Assembly: GCF_016793485.1 (NCBI RefSeq)
Contig: NZ_JAEULZ010000008.1
Span: forward strand, 41,819-105,818
DNA length: 64,000 nucleotides
Reading direction: 5' to 3'
From: Mesorhizobium sp.
GTDB taxonomy: Bacteria; Pseudomonadota; Alphaproteobacteria; Rhizobiales; Rhizobiaceae
The notes under the pieces were generated by a model. That model ran no database searches, was not told the origin of the DNA, and worked only from the letters and a program-made list of their open reading frames with translations. Numbering within the stretch: position 1 is the stretch's first letter; every line of letters begins with the position of its first letter. Position numbers and translations under genes: made by a program. Of this stretch, positions 38,982 to 48,873 are shown piece by piece.

Positions 38982-39232
38982 GCGGAACCGGGAGCCTCGT
39001 GAATGAGGGAGAAATCGGCCTGGTGAACTGACGCTGCCCGCGCGGACGACGCAAGGGCACAATCATCGCGCTATCGCTCCGCGATTTGGGCTGAATTGTG
39101 GCGTCTCTCGCGACCGTACCTGCCGCTCTCAGGCGGCCTCGCCTATCAATGGTTTTGAAGCAATCAATGCACTCAATTCATTTTGCCGGACGGAGTCAGT
39201 GGGGTAAAAAATGCTCCTCTGGAGACCCTGCC

Positions 39233-40477
39233 ATGACATCCACTACTTACACCTCCGCAAAGCCGGTCCAGAAGACGGTTCCGTGGCTCATAATCATTTG
39301 CGGCTGCCTGATCGCGGCGCTGACCTTCGGGCCACGCTCCGCAATGGGTTTCTTCCAGCTTCCCATGCTGGCCGAAAAGGGATGGGACCGCACGACCTTC
39401 GGCCTTGCCATGGCGTTGCAGAACCTGTTTTGGGGTCTTGGCCTGCCCTTCTTCGGCGCGATCGCCGATCGCTTCGGCACATGGCGCGTTCTGGCGCTTG
39501 GCGGCATCATCTACGCTACGGGCCTCTACCTGATGGCGACCGCCGAAAGCACATCGGCGCTCAACGTCGGCGGCGGCGTGCTGGTTGGCCTAGGCGTCGC
39601 GGCGGGTTCGTTCTCGATCGTTCTTGCGGCATTCGCTCGCCACACCCCGCCGGAAAAGCGCTCCATCGTGTTCGGCATCGGCACGGCGGCCGGTTCGGCC
39701 GGCATGTTCATCTTCGCGCCGATCAGCCAAGGCTTCATCGACGCCTATGGCTGGTCGCAGTCGCTCATCATCATGGCCGGCATGATGCTTGCCATCCCGC
39801 TGCTCGCCGTTCCGCTGCGCGGTAGCTCGCACAGCGCGCAGGCCGCCCTCAAGGCAGCCGACCAGACCGTCGGCCAGGCGTTGCGCGAAGCGTTCGGCCA
39901 TCGCAGCTACACACTGCTCTTCTCGGGCTTTTTCGTCTGCGGTTTCCAGGTCGCGTTCATCACCGCGCATTTCCCTGCCTATATCGGCGACCTCGGCATC
40001 GAGGCGCGCTACGCGGTGATCGCGCTGGCGCTGATCGGCTTCTTCAACATCATCGGCTCGCTTGGCGCCGGGTTCATCGGCCAGCACTACTCCAAGCCGC
40101 ACTTCCTCGCCTGGATATATCTCGGTCGCTCGGCTCTGGTGACGGCGTTCCTGCTCCTGCCGCAAACACCGACGACCGTCATCGTCTTCGCCATCCTGAT
40201 GGGCCTGCTGTGGCTCTCCACCGTGCCCCCGACCAACGGCCTCGTGGCGATCATGTTCGGCACGCGCCACCTCGGCATGCTCGGCGGCATCGTCTTCCTG
40301 TCGCACCAGATCGGCTCGTTCTTGGGCGTCTGGCTCGGAGGCTATCTCTACGACCGCTTCGGCAGCTACGACCCGGTCTGGTGGCTTGGCGTCGCGCTCG
40401 GCATCTTCGCAGCCATCGTCCACTGGCCGATACAGGAGAAGCCGGTCGAGCGGCTTCGCCTCGCTCCTGCGGAATGA
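39233..40477 (+). CDS. MFS transporter
   Basis: 414 residues with about twelve hydrophobic helices. Motif A of the major facilitator superfamily is seen as GAIADRFGTWRVLALGG between helices 2 and 3. It resembles the oxalate/formate antiporter-like or BtlA-type monocarboxylate carriers, but the substrate cannot be given. GGAG lies 11 bases before the ATG at 39233; an upstream in-frame start at 39098 would add a tail with no transporter character. Convergent with the DUF2339 gene. Confidence 0.87.
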   Translation: MTSTTYTSAKPVQKTVPWLIIICGCLIAALTFGPRSAMGFFQLPMLAEKGWDRTTFGLAMALQNLFWGLGLPFFGAIADRFGTWRVLALGGIIYATGLYLMATAESTSALNVGGGVLVGLGVAAGSFSIVLAAFARHTPPEKRSIVFGIGTAAGSAGMFIFAPISQGFIDAYGWSQSLIIMAGMMLAIPLLAVPLRGSSHSAQAALKAADQTVGQALREAFGHRSYTLLFSGFFVCGFQVAFITAHFPAYIGDLGIEARYAVIALALIGFFNIIGSLGAGFIGQHYSKPHFLAWIYLGRSALVTAFLLLPQTPTTVIVFAILMGLLWLSTVPPTNGLVAIMFGTRHLGMLGGIVFLSHQIGSFLGVWLGGYLYDRFGSYDPVWWLGVALGIFAAIVHWPIQEKPVERLRLAPAE

Positions 40478-40478
40478 G

Positions 40479-43202
40479 TTATGATGGGGCCGCGTCTGCC
40501 GGCGCGGCCCTGCTCAGAAGCTTCTGGTAGAACAGGCCGATGCCTATCAGCACCGCGCCGAGGCCGATGAAGGACAGCGCTCTCAGCACGCCTTCCAGTT
40601 CCGACATGTCGAAGATGAAGACCTTCGCCACGGCGACGGCGATCAGCACCCCTGAAGCGATCCGCAGCAACTGCGACCGCAGCCACACGCCGGCGACCAG
40701 CAGGCCGACGCCCATTGCAAGCCATAGCGCGGAATAGGAATAGGTCTCGAGCTGGCTCATGCCGGACCAGAAAGCGATGTTTTGGCCGTGGAACAGCCTG
40801 CGTACCGACAGGGTCGCATAGGCAAAGGCCAGCACCGCCGCCAGCAGGCCGAGCATGGCGGAGTACCATCTCGGGCGCTTGTCGCGGGCATAGAGCGCCA
40901 GCGCGCCGGCCGCTATGGCGGGCAGAAGATAGGCCAGGAACAACAAGTTGAAGACAGGGATGCGGCCGGTCGACTCGTCCGTAAACAGCGGGTTCAACCA
41001 GAGGAAATGCTGCCCGACCACGAAGGCAACCGACACGACGCCCGCCGCCAGCGACCCTATGCGCAGCACCGAGCTCGGCGAGCGCATGTCCAGCGCCACG
41101 AGGATCGCGCCAGCGCCCAACGCGATCAGTGTGTAGATCGCCTGTTCGGCGAGCGTCGGCGTTGCCGTGTTGATGACGCCGCCGTTCATGGCGTGGCGCA
41201 CCAGCATCGCGATGGTCAGGAGCGCCAGGAGCGCGGCAGCCGCTTCCATGACCAGCCTTGGCCGACCGCCCGTCGTGCGCGCCAGTTGCCAGGCTGCGGA
41301 GGCGAATGCCAATGCCGGGATGCCGTAGCCCGGCAGCAGCGCGTTGAAGACCGGCGTCTTGCCAAGGTCGAACGCGCCGACGATCGTCGGGTCGAAAGCG
41401 ATACGGCCGACCGTGACGATGACCGCACCAACCGACAGCCAGCCGAGGACCGGATAGCTTCTCCAGCGTGTCGCCAAGGCCGGGACAGCGGCGAGCGCAC
41501 CGACGAGAATTGTCGTCCACAGCGGCCCGAACGCCATATGGAGGAACAGGACTGCGGCGATGCCCGCGCCAACAAGGGCGAAGGTGACGGCGAGGCCGCC
41601 CTGCAGCGCCGGCTCCTCGCGGCGGGCAATCGCCTCTGCTCCCGCTACGAAGATCGCGGTCAGCACAAGCGCCGCTGCGGCGTAGGTCGGGTCGCGATCC
41701 AGATTGCCGAATGCGGCCCAGAGCGACGCAAGAAGCACCACGGGAACCAGCGTTCCCCATCCCGCCCATACCGCCGCTCGCATAGGCGCCGGCGCTGCGC
41801 TTCGCCAGGCACTCCAATAGCCATCGACGAGGAAGATGATCGCAAGGACGATGCCGGCAGGAAACAAAGTGGCCGCGAACGGCGACACCTGGAAACCGTC
41901 GACCGTCAATTCGCCACCCGAGAAGCCAAAGCCAAACGTACCCGTCAGCGCCGCCTGCGCGTAGACGACCGCCGTCGCCAACCCGGCGGCATGCACGAGC
42001 GCAAGCGCCGATGGCCGGTAGAAGGCGACCAGCAGCATGACGAAGATCAGCAGCGCGCCATACGAGACGCCGCCGAGCGCCTGGAAGTCGGGAGTTGCCA
42101 GCAGGATCGCTGCCGTCAGCGCCACGAAAACGGCCGGCGCAATCGTCGGCCAGTCGAAGCCGTTGGCATCGGAATCGCCTCGCCGCAGCCAGGCGAGAGC
42201 CAGGGCGGCCAGGGTTACCAGATTGATGAACATCAGAACCATGAAGTCCAGCGACCGCGCCTCGGTCAGATAGACGAGCGTCCAGAGGCCCGTGCCGACG
42301 AAGCCGGCCGATGCGAGGAATTTCCAGTCGCGCAGCCGCGCAATGACGGTGTTGGCGACGAGCACGATCGCAAGATAGCCGAACAGAGCCCACACGTTCG
42401 GCGATTGCGAGGACATCAGTGCGGGCGTCAACATCGAGCCGAGCAGGCCGAGACCGGCCAGCGCCTGTCCGTGGACGAGCGCTGCCGCAATCGTCGCCAC
42501 GCCGATCATGCCAAGCAGGAGAAAGGCCGCTCCGGGTCCGATGAAGCCGTAGACCGCATGCGCGGCATAGATGGTGCCGAAGAGCGTGAATGCGCCGGCG
42601 GCCGTCAGGATGCCCGGTACATAAGCGCCGACGGCTCCCTCGACCGGAACCTTGAAGCCGGTGCGCCGGATGAATTCGCCCGCGCCCACGAGCGTCAGTC
42701 CGAGCAGGCCGGCCATGGTCAGCCGGACGCCCGGGCCGAAGATGCCGGCCTCGATCGAATAGCGGACGAGGAACAGGCCGCCCAGCGCCAGCGCGATGCC
42801 GCCGACCCAGACCGCCCAGCGCGTGCCGAGCGCGGTCTCGATGTCCGGGGTTTTGGGAGCGACTGGAGCCGCCGTGGGGGCGTCTGATACAGGCGGCGGC
42901 GGTGTCGCGCCAGCCGTCACCTCTTCGGCGGACGGAGCCGACCAGGGTCCACCTTCCTCAGGAGTTGCGGAAGGCTGGTCAGCCATATCAGCGACCGCCG
43001 CCGGCTCGTTCTTGAGAAGCTGGACTTCCTCAGCCGCCGATGACACGACCTTCTGCAAGGGCTCGGCAGCAACCGGCGGAGCTGTCAGCACGAAGCTGCG
43101 CAATGCGCCGACCTCGCGCTCCAGCAGGCCAAGGCGGCTGTTCTGGCGTACGACCACAACGATAAGCGCCACGATCGCGATGATGGCCAGGCTTTCGATC
43201 AT
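40479..43202 (-). CDS. large polytopic membrane protein, DUF2339
   Basis: About 907 residues. An N-terminal anchor and coiled coil (RQNSRLGLLEREVGALRSFV, about 20-40) is followed by a Pro/Ala/Glu-rich linker (about 45-125). More than twenty hydrophobic helices from about residue 130 start at LGTRWAVWVGGIALALGGLFLVRYSIE, the DUF2339 signature. The function is unknown. The ATG at 43202 with GGGGGAG upstream was preferred over the TTG at 43223. The opposite strand carries a 700-codon open frame that is only a shadow. Confidence 0.88.
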   Translation of the reverse strand: MIESLAIIAIVALIVVVVRQNSRLGLLEREVGALRSFVLTAPPVAAEPLQKVVSSAAEEVQLLKNEPAAVADMADQPSATPEEGGPWSAPSAEEVTAGATPPPPVSDAPTAAPVAPKTPDIETALGTRWAVWVGGIALALGGLFLVRYSIEAGIFGPGVRLTMAGLLGLTLVGAGEFIRRTGFKVPVEGAVGAYVPGILTAAGAFTLFGTIYAAHAVYGFIGPGAAFLLLGMIGVATIAAALVHGQALAGLGLLGSMLTPALMSSQSPNVWALFGYLAIVLVANTVIARLRDWKFLASAGFVGTGLWTLVYLTEARSLDFMVLMFINLVTLAALALAWLRRGDSDANGFDWPTIAPAVFVALTAAILLATPDFQALGGVSYGALLIFVMLLVAFYRPSALALVHAAGLATAVVYAQAALTGTFGFGFSGGELTVDGFQVSPFAATLFPAGIVLAIIFLVDGYWSAWRSAAPAPMRAAVWAGWGTLVPVVLLASLWAAFGNLDRDPTYAAAALVLTAIFVAGAEAIARREEPALQGGLAVTFALVGAGIAAVLFLHMAFGPLWTTILVGALAAVPALATRWRSYPVLGWLSVGAVIVTVGRIAFDPTIVGAFDLGKTPVFNALLPGYGIPALAFASAAWQLARTTGGRPRLVMEAAAALLALLTIAMLVRHAMNGGVINTATPTLAEQAIYTLIALGAGAILVALDMRSPSSVLRIGSLAAGVVSVAFVVGQHFLWLNPLFTDESTGRIPVFNLLFLAYLLPAIAAGALALYARDKRPRWYSAMLGLLAAVLAFAYATLSVRRLFHGQNIAFWSGMSQLETYSYSALWLAMGVGLLVAGVWLRSQLLRIASGVLIAVAVAKVFIFDMSELEGVLRALSFIGLGAVLIGIGLFYQKLLSRAAPADAAPS

Positions 43203-43289
43203 CTCTCCCCCGGAGACCGCCAATGGAAATCGACGGCAATCATGATGGTTTTATGTCACCGAGCACCCAGGTTCGCGAGTCAAACGTCC

Positions 43290-44042
43290 TCATGCGGCAG
43301 TTTCCCCGGTCGCAGGTCGCGCATGATGACGCTTCAGCGTGCCGAGGAACGCACCCCTCGCCTCGGATTCGGCGAAGCCCCGCGGTTCGTAGACATGCCG
43401 GCTGAAGAAGAAGCCGGTCAGCCGGAACGCTTCCTCGATCGCGACCGCGTCCGCACGAAGGCCCGACTGCAGGAGAAATGCCGGCAAGGCCAGCATCCGA
43501 TCGCGCCATGGCTCGCCGGCGGCCCGCGACACGGCCCTGCCCGACTTCGGCGACACGTAGGCCAGATCGTTCCGCGCGCCGGTGGCGGCGCATTCGGACA
43601 GGTCGAGGCCGAAGCCGAGTTCGTCCAGCATCAGGACTTCGAAGCGAACTACGAGTTCGCCGGCTGTCTCCGGATCGTCGAGGTGTTCGACGACAAGCCC
43701 GAGCGTCTCGTAGAGCCGTTCATGCGGATCGCGCTCCGGCAGCAACCTCAGATGCCCGGCCAGCGTCTGCAGGCCGTAGATTGCGGTGGCGCTGTCGAAG
43801 AGCCGCGCCGCATTCAGGTCGAGAGCTTCCACCTGAAAGGCGCCGAGGTGCTCGTCCAGCCGCGCTCTCCAGATGAGGTCGACCTTGTTTCCAGCCTGCA
43901 GGACCGGCTGCTGCTTGCGCGAGCGCCCTCCTCGCACCAGCCCGAGATGCCGCCCGTGGGTACGCGTCATGACCTCGAGGATGGCGCTGGTTTCGCCATG
44001 CCTGCGGGTGCCGAGAATGATTCCCTCGTCGCGCCATTCCAT
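43290..44042 (-). CDS. recO: DNA repair protein RecO
   Basis: 250 residues, normal length. The N-terminal OB fold (about 1-80; [27 protein letters not shown]) and the C-terminal helical domain ([28 protein letters not shown]) are present. RecO loads RecA on SSB-coated gaps with RecR. It usually follows era in Rhizobiales; here 4.7 kb of other genes lie between them. ATG at 44042 fits the family. Confidence 0.95.
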   Translation of the reverse strand: MEWRDEGIILGTRRHGETSAILEVMTRTHGRHLGLVRGGRSRKQQPVLQAGNKVDLIWRARLDEHLGAFQVEALDLNAARLFDSATAIYGLQTLAGHLRLLPERDPHERLYETLGLVVEHLDDPETAGELVVRFEVLMLDELGFGLDLSECAATGARNDLAYVSPKSGRAVSRAAGEPWRDRMLALPAFLLQSGLRADAVAIEEAFRLTGFFFSRHVYEPRGFAESEARGAFLGTLKRHHARPATGETAA

Positions 44043-44132
44043 GGACAAAGCCTTCCACCGCTTCGTCGGCGAAATCAAGGATTGCGGCGTTCGCGCTTGT
44101 CAGCAGAGAATTGCCTGACTAAAGTCAGATAA

Positions 44133-45026
44133 ATGGAGGACCCTCATATCGACCAGGTGCGACGTTTCAACCGGGCCGTTACTCTGCGGACCGGCGCGCT
44201 CGACGACAGCTATCTCGGACGCGGCCGACCGCTCGGGCAGGCGCGGCTTCTCTTCGAGATCGGCCCTGATGGCATCGACATCGGCTCGTTGCGGGAGCTT
44301 CTCGGTCTGGATTCCGGTTATGCAAGCCGTCTGCTCAGGGCGCTCGAGCGCGCCGGGCTGGTGGTTGTCGAACAAGACGGCAAGGACAGGCGGCGCAGGA
44401 TCGCGAAACTGACGGAAACCGGACTGGCGGAGCGACAGGCCTACGATGCGCTCTCCGACGACCTTGCGGCAACTTTGCTCGATACACTCGGCGAACGGCA
44501 GCGGGACCGTCTGGTGACCGCCATGGCCGAAGTCGAAACGTTGCTCGGCGCAGCCTCGGTCACGATCGCCGTGGAACCTGAGGATAGCGAAGACGCGAAG
44601 TGGTGCGTCGCTGCCTATTTCGCTGAACTCGACCGGCGTTTCGAGGGCGGATTCGATCCGGGAAGCGGCGGTTACGCTGGTAATTCCGGCAAGATGCAGG
44701 ACGATGGCGTTTTCCTGATTGCAAGGCTGCATGGCCGCGCCGTTGGCTGCGGGGCGTTGCGGCGGCTCGATGCGACTGCGGGTGAGATCAAACGCATGTG
44801 GGTCGCGCCAGACGTTCGCGGCCTCGGGTTGTCGCGCCGGCTGCTGGAGGCGCTGGAAGCCGAGGCGCGACGGGCCGGCATGACGCGCGTGGTGCTCGAT
44901 ACCAACCGCTCGCTTGCCGAGGCACAGGCGCTCTACCGCAAGGCAGGCTACCGCGAGACAGAGCGCTACAACGACAATTCCTATGCGGATTTCTGGTTCG
45001 AGAAGGATCTCCGGACCCCACCCTGA
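44133..45026 (+). CDS. MarR-type regulator fused to a GNAT acetyltransferase
   Basis: 297 residues. A winged helix-turn-helix of MarR type (about 25-110; IDIGSLRELLGLDSGYASRLLRALERAGLV, then KDRRRRIAKLTETG) is fused to a GNAT domain (about 145-290) with the acetyl-CoA loop VRGLGLSRRLLEALEAEAR and AEAQALYRKAGYRE. Such bifunctional proteins are common but rarely studied. It begins the non-housekeeping stretch between recO and era and is divergent from recO. Confidence 0.9.
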   Translation: MEDPHIDQVRRFNRAVTLRTGALDDSYLGRGRPLGQARLLFEIGPDGIDIGSLRELLGLDSGYASRLLRALERAGLVVVEQDGKDRRRRIAKLTETGLAERQAYDALSDDLAATLLDTLGERQRDRLVTAMAEVETLLGAASVTIAVEPEDSEDAKWCVAAYFAELDRRFEGGFDPGSGGYAGNSGKMQDDGVFLIARLHGRAVGCGALRRLDATAGEIKRMWVAPDVRGLGLSRRLLEALEAEARRAGMTRVVLDTNRSLAEAQALYRKAGYRETERYNDNSYADFWFEKDLRTPP

Positions 45027-45200
45027 CGGCGCTATCCAGGCAGGCGCTTCAGGGCTATATTCACCTGAACATATCGTCGGCAGATCAAGCCGAGGCCGGG
45101 AGGATCACACGACGTTCGCCTTTCCCTGATTTGACAGAACCCACCGAACACTTACATTTGGTTCCGGTGGCGGGAGTTGGGAGCCGGCTCGGGAGGAGCT

Positions 45201-46172
45201 ATGGGTAGCCTGTCTACGGCGGGACACGCCGACAGAATCTTCAATGCCCTTCAGTCCGACGACGCAGCGCGTTCAGCTCTCGTGGCATCGTGGAAGCGAT
45301 CTTGCGACCTCCACCATCTCGAACCCACCGACCGCAGCCCGACACAACGGCTGACCGACGCCGAGTTCAAGACCGTCCGGGAAGGTATGGAGCCGCTCAT
45401 CACGGCCGCTCAGGCAAGCCTCGACCGGCTTTATCAGGCGGTGGGCGGGGTCGGCTGCTGTGTTCTCCTTGCCGACCGCAACGGCGTGCCTATCGAAAGA
45501 CGCGGCGCTGTGGGTGACGACCGGACTTTTCGCGACTGGGGCCTCTGGACGGGGACGATCTGGAGCGAAGACAGCGAGGGGACCAACGGCATCGGCACCT
45601 GCCTTGTCGAGCAACGCGCGCTGACGATCCACCGCGACCAGCACTTCTTCTCGCGCAATACGCTGCTTTCCTGCACGACCGCCCCGATTTTCGACCACCG
45701 CGGCAACATCGCTGGCGCACTGGATGTATCGTCCTGTCGTGCCGACCTGACCGAGGGGTTCGTCAATCTCATTGCGGTCGCTGTCAGCGATGCTGCCCGT
45801 CGCATCGAAGCGGAGAATTTCCGCCTGGCGTTCCCGAATGCCCGCATCCTGCTCGCGCCAACGGAAGAACGTCTCGCCAGCGCCCTGATCGCGATCGACC
45901 GCGACGATCTGGTGATCGGCGCGACGCGTGCGGCTCGCCAGGCGCTCGGGCTCACCGACGAAAGCTTCACCAGGCCGTTGCTTGCATCCGATCTCGTAGA
46001 AGCCGGCTCTGCGCCGAACACGGATACCTTCGCGGATGCGGAACGCGCAGTGTTGCAGCGGGCGTTGATCCATGCGGACGGCAACGTCTCGGCCGCCGCC
46101 CAGGCGCTCGGCATCTCGCGCGCCACCCTGCATCGCAAGCTCGCGCGCTTCGGCATCAGCCGTCCCCACTGA
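45201..46172 (+). CDS. AcoR-like GAF/Fis transcriptional regulator lacking the AAA+ domain
   Basis: 323 residues. The N-terminus and GAF domain (about 60-200; [17 protein letters not shown]-type segment, then [34 protein letters not shown]) match AcoR family activators. The C-terminal Fis-type helix-turn-helix ([27 protein letters not shown]) is intact. The sigma-54-interacting AAA+ ATPase normally between them is missing, so it must act without ATP-driven opening. GGGAGGAG precedes the ATG. It is next to the aldehyde dehydrogenase gene with a perfect inverted repeat between, so it probably controls that gene. Confidence 0.9.
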   Translation: MGSLSTAGHADRIFNALQSDDAARSALVASWKRSCDLHHLEPTDRSPTQRLTDAEFKTVREGMEPLITAAQASLDRLYQAVGGVGCCVLLADRNGVPIERRGAVGDDRTFRDWGLWTGTIWSEDSEGTNGIGTCLVEQRALTIHRDQHFFSRNTLLSCTTAPIFDHRGNIAGALDVSSCRADLTEGFVNLIAVAVSDAARRIEAENFRLAFPNARILLAPTEERLASALIAIDRDDLVIGATRAARQALGLTDESFTRPLLASDLVEAGSAPNTDTFADAERAVLQRALIHADGNVSAAAQALGISRATLHRKLARFGISRPH

Positions 46173-46186
46173 CATATTGCACTGCA

Positions 46187-46210
46187 CACTGTCGCAGTTA
46201 TGCGACAGTG
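46187..46210. promoter_or_regulatory. perfect inverted repeat, likely operator for the aldehyde dehydrogenase operon
   Basis: CACTGTCGCA and TGCGACAGTG, 10-bp arms with a GTTA spacer, sit between the AcoR-like regulator stop and the dehydrogenase start (46309). Dyad size and place fit a binding site for the Fis-type helix-turn-helix. No T run follows, so it is not a terminator. Confidence 0.7.
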
Positions 46211-46308
46211 GTGGCACACTGACCTCCCTGCCCCCGCTGACATTTGCGCGCGCGGCTGCCAGCTTTCCTCCATTGCCGCCGATGCGGCGCTCTATCCGGG
46301 AGGAAAGA

Positions 46309-47826
46309 ATGAACAAGGTTGAATTCAGCCGCACGGCCAAGGTGCCGTTCGCCAAGCGCTACGATAACTACATTGGCGGCAAGTGGGTCGCGCCGAAAGC
46401 CGGCAAGTATTTCGAGAACATCTCGCCGGTGACCGGCAGGCCGCTCGGCGAAGTCGCCCGCAGCCAGGCCGAGGACATCGAAACGGCGCTCGACGCCGCG
46501 CACAAGGCCAAGGACAAGTGGGGCAAGACCAGCCCGGCGGAACGCGGTCTGATCCTGAACCGTATCGCCGACCGCATGGAGGAGAACCTCGACCTCCTGG
46601 CGCTGGCCGAGACCTGGGACAACGGCAAGCCGATCCGCGAGACGACAGCCGCCGACCTGCCGCTCGCCATCGACCACTTCCGCTATTTCGCTGGCGTCCT
46701 GCGCGGCCAAGAAGGCACGCTCTCCGAGATCGATCACGACACGGTCGCCTACCATTTCCACGAGCCGCTCGGCGTGGTCGGCCAGATCATCCCGTGGAAC
46801 TTCCCGCTGCTGATGGCCGTCTGGAAGCTCGCACCGGCGCTCGCTGCCGGAAACTGCGTCGTGCTGAAGCCGGCCGAGCAGACGCCCGCCACCATCATGC
46901 TTTGGGCCGACCTCATCGGAGACCTGCTGCCGGAAGGCGTGCTGAACATCGTCAACGGCTTCGGCCTAGAGGCCGGCAAGCCGCTCGCCTCGTCGAACCG
47001 CATCGCCAAGATCGCCTTCACCGGCGAGACGACGACGGGCCGGCTGATCATGCAGTACGCCTCACAGAACCTCATCCCGGTGACTCTGGAACTCGGCGGC
47101 AAGAGCCCCAACATCTTCCATCAGGACGTAACCGCCGAGGACGACGACTTCTTCGACAAGGCGATCGAAGGCTTCGTCATGTTCGCGCTGAACCAGGGCG
47201 AGGTCTGCACCTGCCCGAGCCGCGCGCTCGTGCATGAGAAGATCTACGACAAGTTCATGGAGCGCGCCGTCAAGCGCACCGAGGCGATCATCCAGGGCGA
47301 CCCGCTCGACCCGGCGACCATGATCGGCGCGCAGGCCTCGTCGGAGCAACTGGAGAAGATCCTCTCCTACCTGGACATCGGCAAGCAGGAAGGCGCCAAG
47401 GTGCTGACCGGCGGCGAGCAGGCGCACCTGCCCGGCGACCTCGCCGGCGGCTACTACGTCAAGCCGACGATCTTCCAGGGCAACAACAAGATGCGCATCT
47501 TCCAGGAGGAGATTTTCGGGCCGGTCGTGTCCGTGACCACCTTCAAGGACGAGGACGAGGCGCTCAAGATCGCCAATGACACGCTATACGGCCTCGGCGC
47601 CGGCGTCTGGACCCGCGATGGCAACCGCGCCTATCGCTTCGGCCGGGCCATCCAGGCCGGCCGCGTCTGGACCAACTGCTACCACGCCTATCCGGCGCAT
47701 GCGGCGTTCGGCGGCTACAAGCAGTCGGGCATCGGTCGCGAGACCCACAAGATGATGCTCGACCACTATCAGCAGACCAAGAACCTCCTGGTCAGCTACA
47801 GCCCGAAGAAGCTCGGCTTCTTCTGA
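46309..47826 (+). CDS. NAD-dependent aldehyde dehydrogenase
   Basis: 505 residues, ALDH superfamily, oxidising aliphatic aldehydes such as acetaldehyde to acids. [23 protein letters not shown], the Glu of LELGGKSPN and the catalytic Cys in [11 protein letters not shown] are present, and [10 protein letters not shown] lies near the end. It fits the acetaldehyde dehydrogenase group that is followed by DUF779, as here. GGGAGGAAAGA precedes the ATG. The operon appears to be aldehyde dehydrogenase-DUF779, with the GAF/Fis regulator just upstream. Confidence 0.94.
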   Translation: MNKVEFSRTAKVPFAKRYDNYIGGKWVAPKAGKYFENISPVTGRPLGEVARSQAEDIETALDAAHKAKDKWGKTSPAERGLILNRIADRMEENLDLLALAETWDNGKPIRETTAADLPLAIDHFRYFAGVLRGQEGTLSEIDHDTVAYHFHEPLGVVGQIIPWNFPLLMAVWKLAPALAAGNCVVLKPAEQTPATIMLWADLIGDLLPEGVLNIVNGFGLEAGKPLASSNRIAKIAFTGETTTGRLIMQYASQNLIPVTLELGGKSPNIFHQDVTAEDDDFFDKAIEGFVMFALNQGEVCTCPSRALVHEKIYDKFMERAVKRTEAIIQGDPLDPATMIGAQASSEQLEKILSYLDIGKQEGAKVLTGGEQAHLPGDLAGGYYVKPTIFQGNNKMRIFQEEIFGPVVSVTTFKDEDEALKIANDTLYGLGAGVWTRDGNRAYRFGRAIQAGRVWTNCYHAYPAHAAFGGYKQSGIGRETHKMMLDHYQQTKNLLVSYSPKKLGFF

Positions 47827-47895
47827 TCCTCCCAGGGCTGGGCGGCGTAGCCAACGCGGCTGCGCCGCCCTATCTTGAGGCAGGGAGGATCGATC

Positions 47896-48249
47896 ATGAA
47901 CGAGCGTGTTTCACTCGGAAAAGTCTCTGCAACACCGGAAGCCGAACAGCTTCTGGCGGAAATCATCGCGGACCACGGGCCGGTGCTTTTCCATCAGTCC
48001 GGCGGCTGTTGCGACGGTTCGTCACCCATGTGCTATCCGCGCAGCGACTTCATCGTCGGCGACAGGGACGTGCTGCTCGGCATGATCGGCGATACGCCGG
48101 TCTATATCAGCGAGTCGCAGTACGAAGCCTGGAAGCACACTGATCTCACGATCGACGTCGTGCCGGGACGCGGCGGCATGTTCTCGCTCGACAACGGCCG
48201 CGAGAAGCGCTTCCTGACGCGCTCGACCATCTGTGCGGTCCCGTCCTGA
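47896..48249 (+). CDS. DUF779 protein
   Basis: 117 residues. The family hallmark FHQSGGCCDGSSPMCYPRSDF (three Cys) and DTPVYISESQYEAWKHT are visible. DUF779 genes are nearly always next to an aldehyde dehydrogenase, as here, and the conserved cysteines suggest metal or thiol chemistry; the function is not known. GGGAGG precedes the ATG at 47896. Confidence 0.93.
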   Translation: MNERVSLGKVSATPEAEQLLAEIIADHGPVLFHQSGGCCDGSSPMCYPRSDFIVGDRDVLLGMIGDTPVYISESQYEAWKHTDLTIDVVPGRGGMFSLDNGREKRFLTRSTICAVPS

Positions 48250-48374
48250 ACTTCTAGAGAAAGCGCGGCCCCTAAATAAAATCGTCGGTCCCTGTCGGAA
48301 CCGTCCTTCCCTGTCCGTCCTTTGAGCATCCAGCGGGACAACGCGTCCCGGCCCGCGAGCGAAAGGACAAGCAC

Positions 48375-48854
48375 ATGACCATCGCCAAGAACACGATTTG
48401 CGTGTGGTACGACAAGGATGCCGAGGAAGCTGCCCGCTTCTACGCCAGCGTGTTTCCTGACACCAAAGTGAATGCGGTGCACCGCGCGCCGGGCGACTAT
48501 CCTTCCGGCAAGAAGGGCGACGTTCTGACCGTCGATTTCACCGTCGTCGGCATCCCCTGCATCGGGCTCAACGGCGGACCGATCTTCAAGCACAGCGAGG
48601 CCTTCTCGTTCCAGATCGCCACCGACGACCAGGAGGAAACCGACCGCTATTGGAACGCCATCGTCGGCAATGGCGGCCAGGAAAGCGCCTGCGGCTGGTG
48701 CAAGGACAAGTGGGGCGTCAACTGGCAGATCACGCCGCGCACGCTGACCGAGGCCATGGCCGCCGGCGGAGCAGAGGCCAAGCGCGCCTTCGAGGCGATG
48801 ATGGACATGAAGAAGATCGACGTCGCCGCGATCGACAAGGCGCGGCGAGGATAA
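48375..48854 (+). CDS. PhnB-like VOC protein (3-demethylubiquinone methyltransferase-like fold)
   Basis: 159 residues. NTICVWYDKDAEEAARFYASVFPDTKV, GIPCIGLNGGPIFKHSEAFSFQI and GWCKDKWGVNWQITPR identify the PhnB/YjdN subgroup of the VOC superfamily. No reaction is established for these proteins. It is co-directional with the aldehyde operon but 126 bases downstream and convergent with era. Possibly its own transcript. Confidence 0.92.
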   Translation: MTIAKNTICVWYDKDAEEAARFYASVFPDTKVNAVHRAPGDYPSGKKGDVLTVDFTVVGIPCIGLNGGPIFKHSEAFSFQIATDDQEETDRYWNAIVGNGGQESACGWCKDKWGVNWQITPRTLTEAMAAGGAEAKRAFEAMMDMKKIDVAAIDKARRG

Positions 48855-48873
48855 TCGTCGTCAGCGGTTGCCG

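Noticed and set aside
40782-42887. 700-codon open frame on the plus strand
   Set aside because: Antisense to the DUF2339 gene. Its product is extremely rich in Arg, Gln and His with no domain, which is typical of a GC-rich shadow frame.
46187-46210. The inverted repeat as a terminator of the AcoR-like gene
   Set aside because: No T run on either side; position and symmetry favour an operator.
46205-46230. Sigma-54 promoter (TGGCAC) beside the operator
   Set aside because: TGGCAC is present but no GC doublet occurs at the required spacing, and the regulator lacks the AAA+ domain needed for sigma-54.
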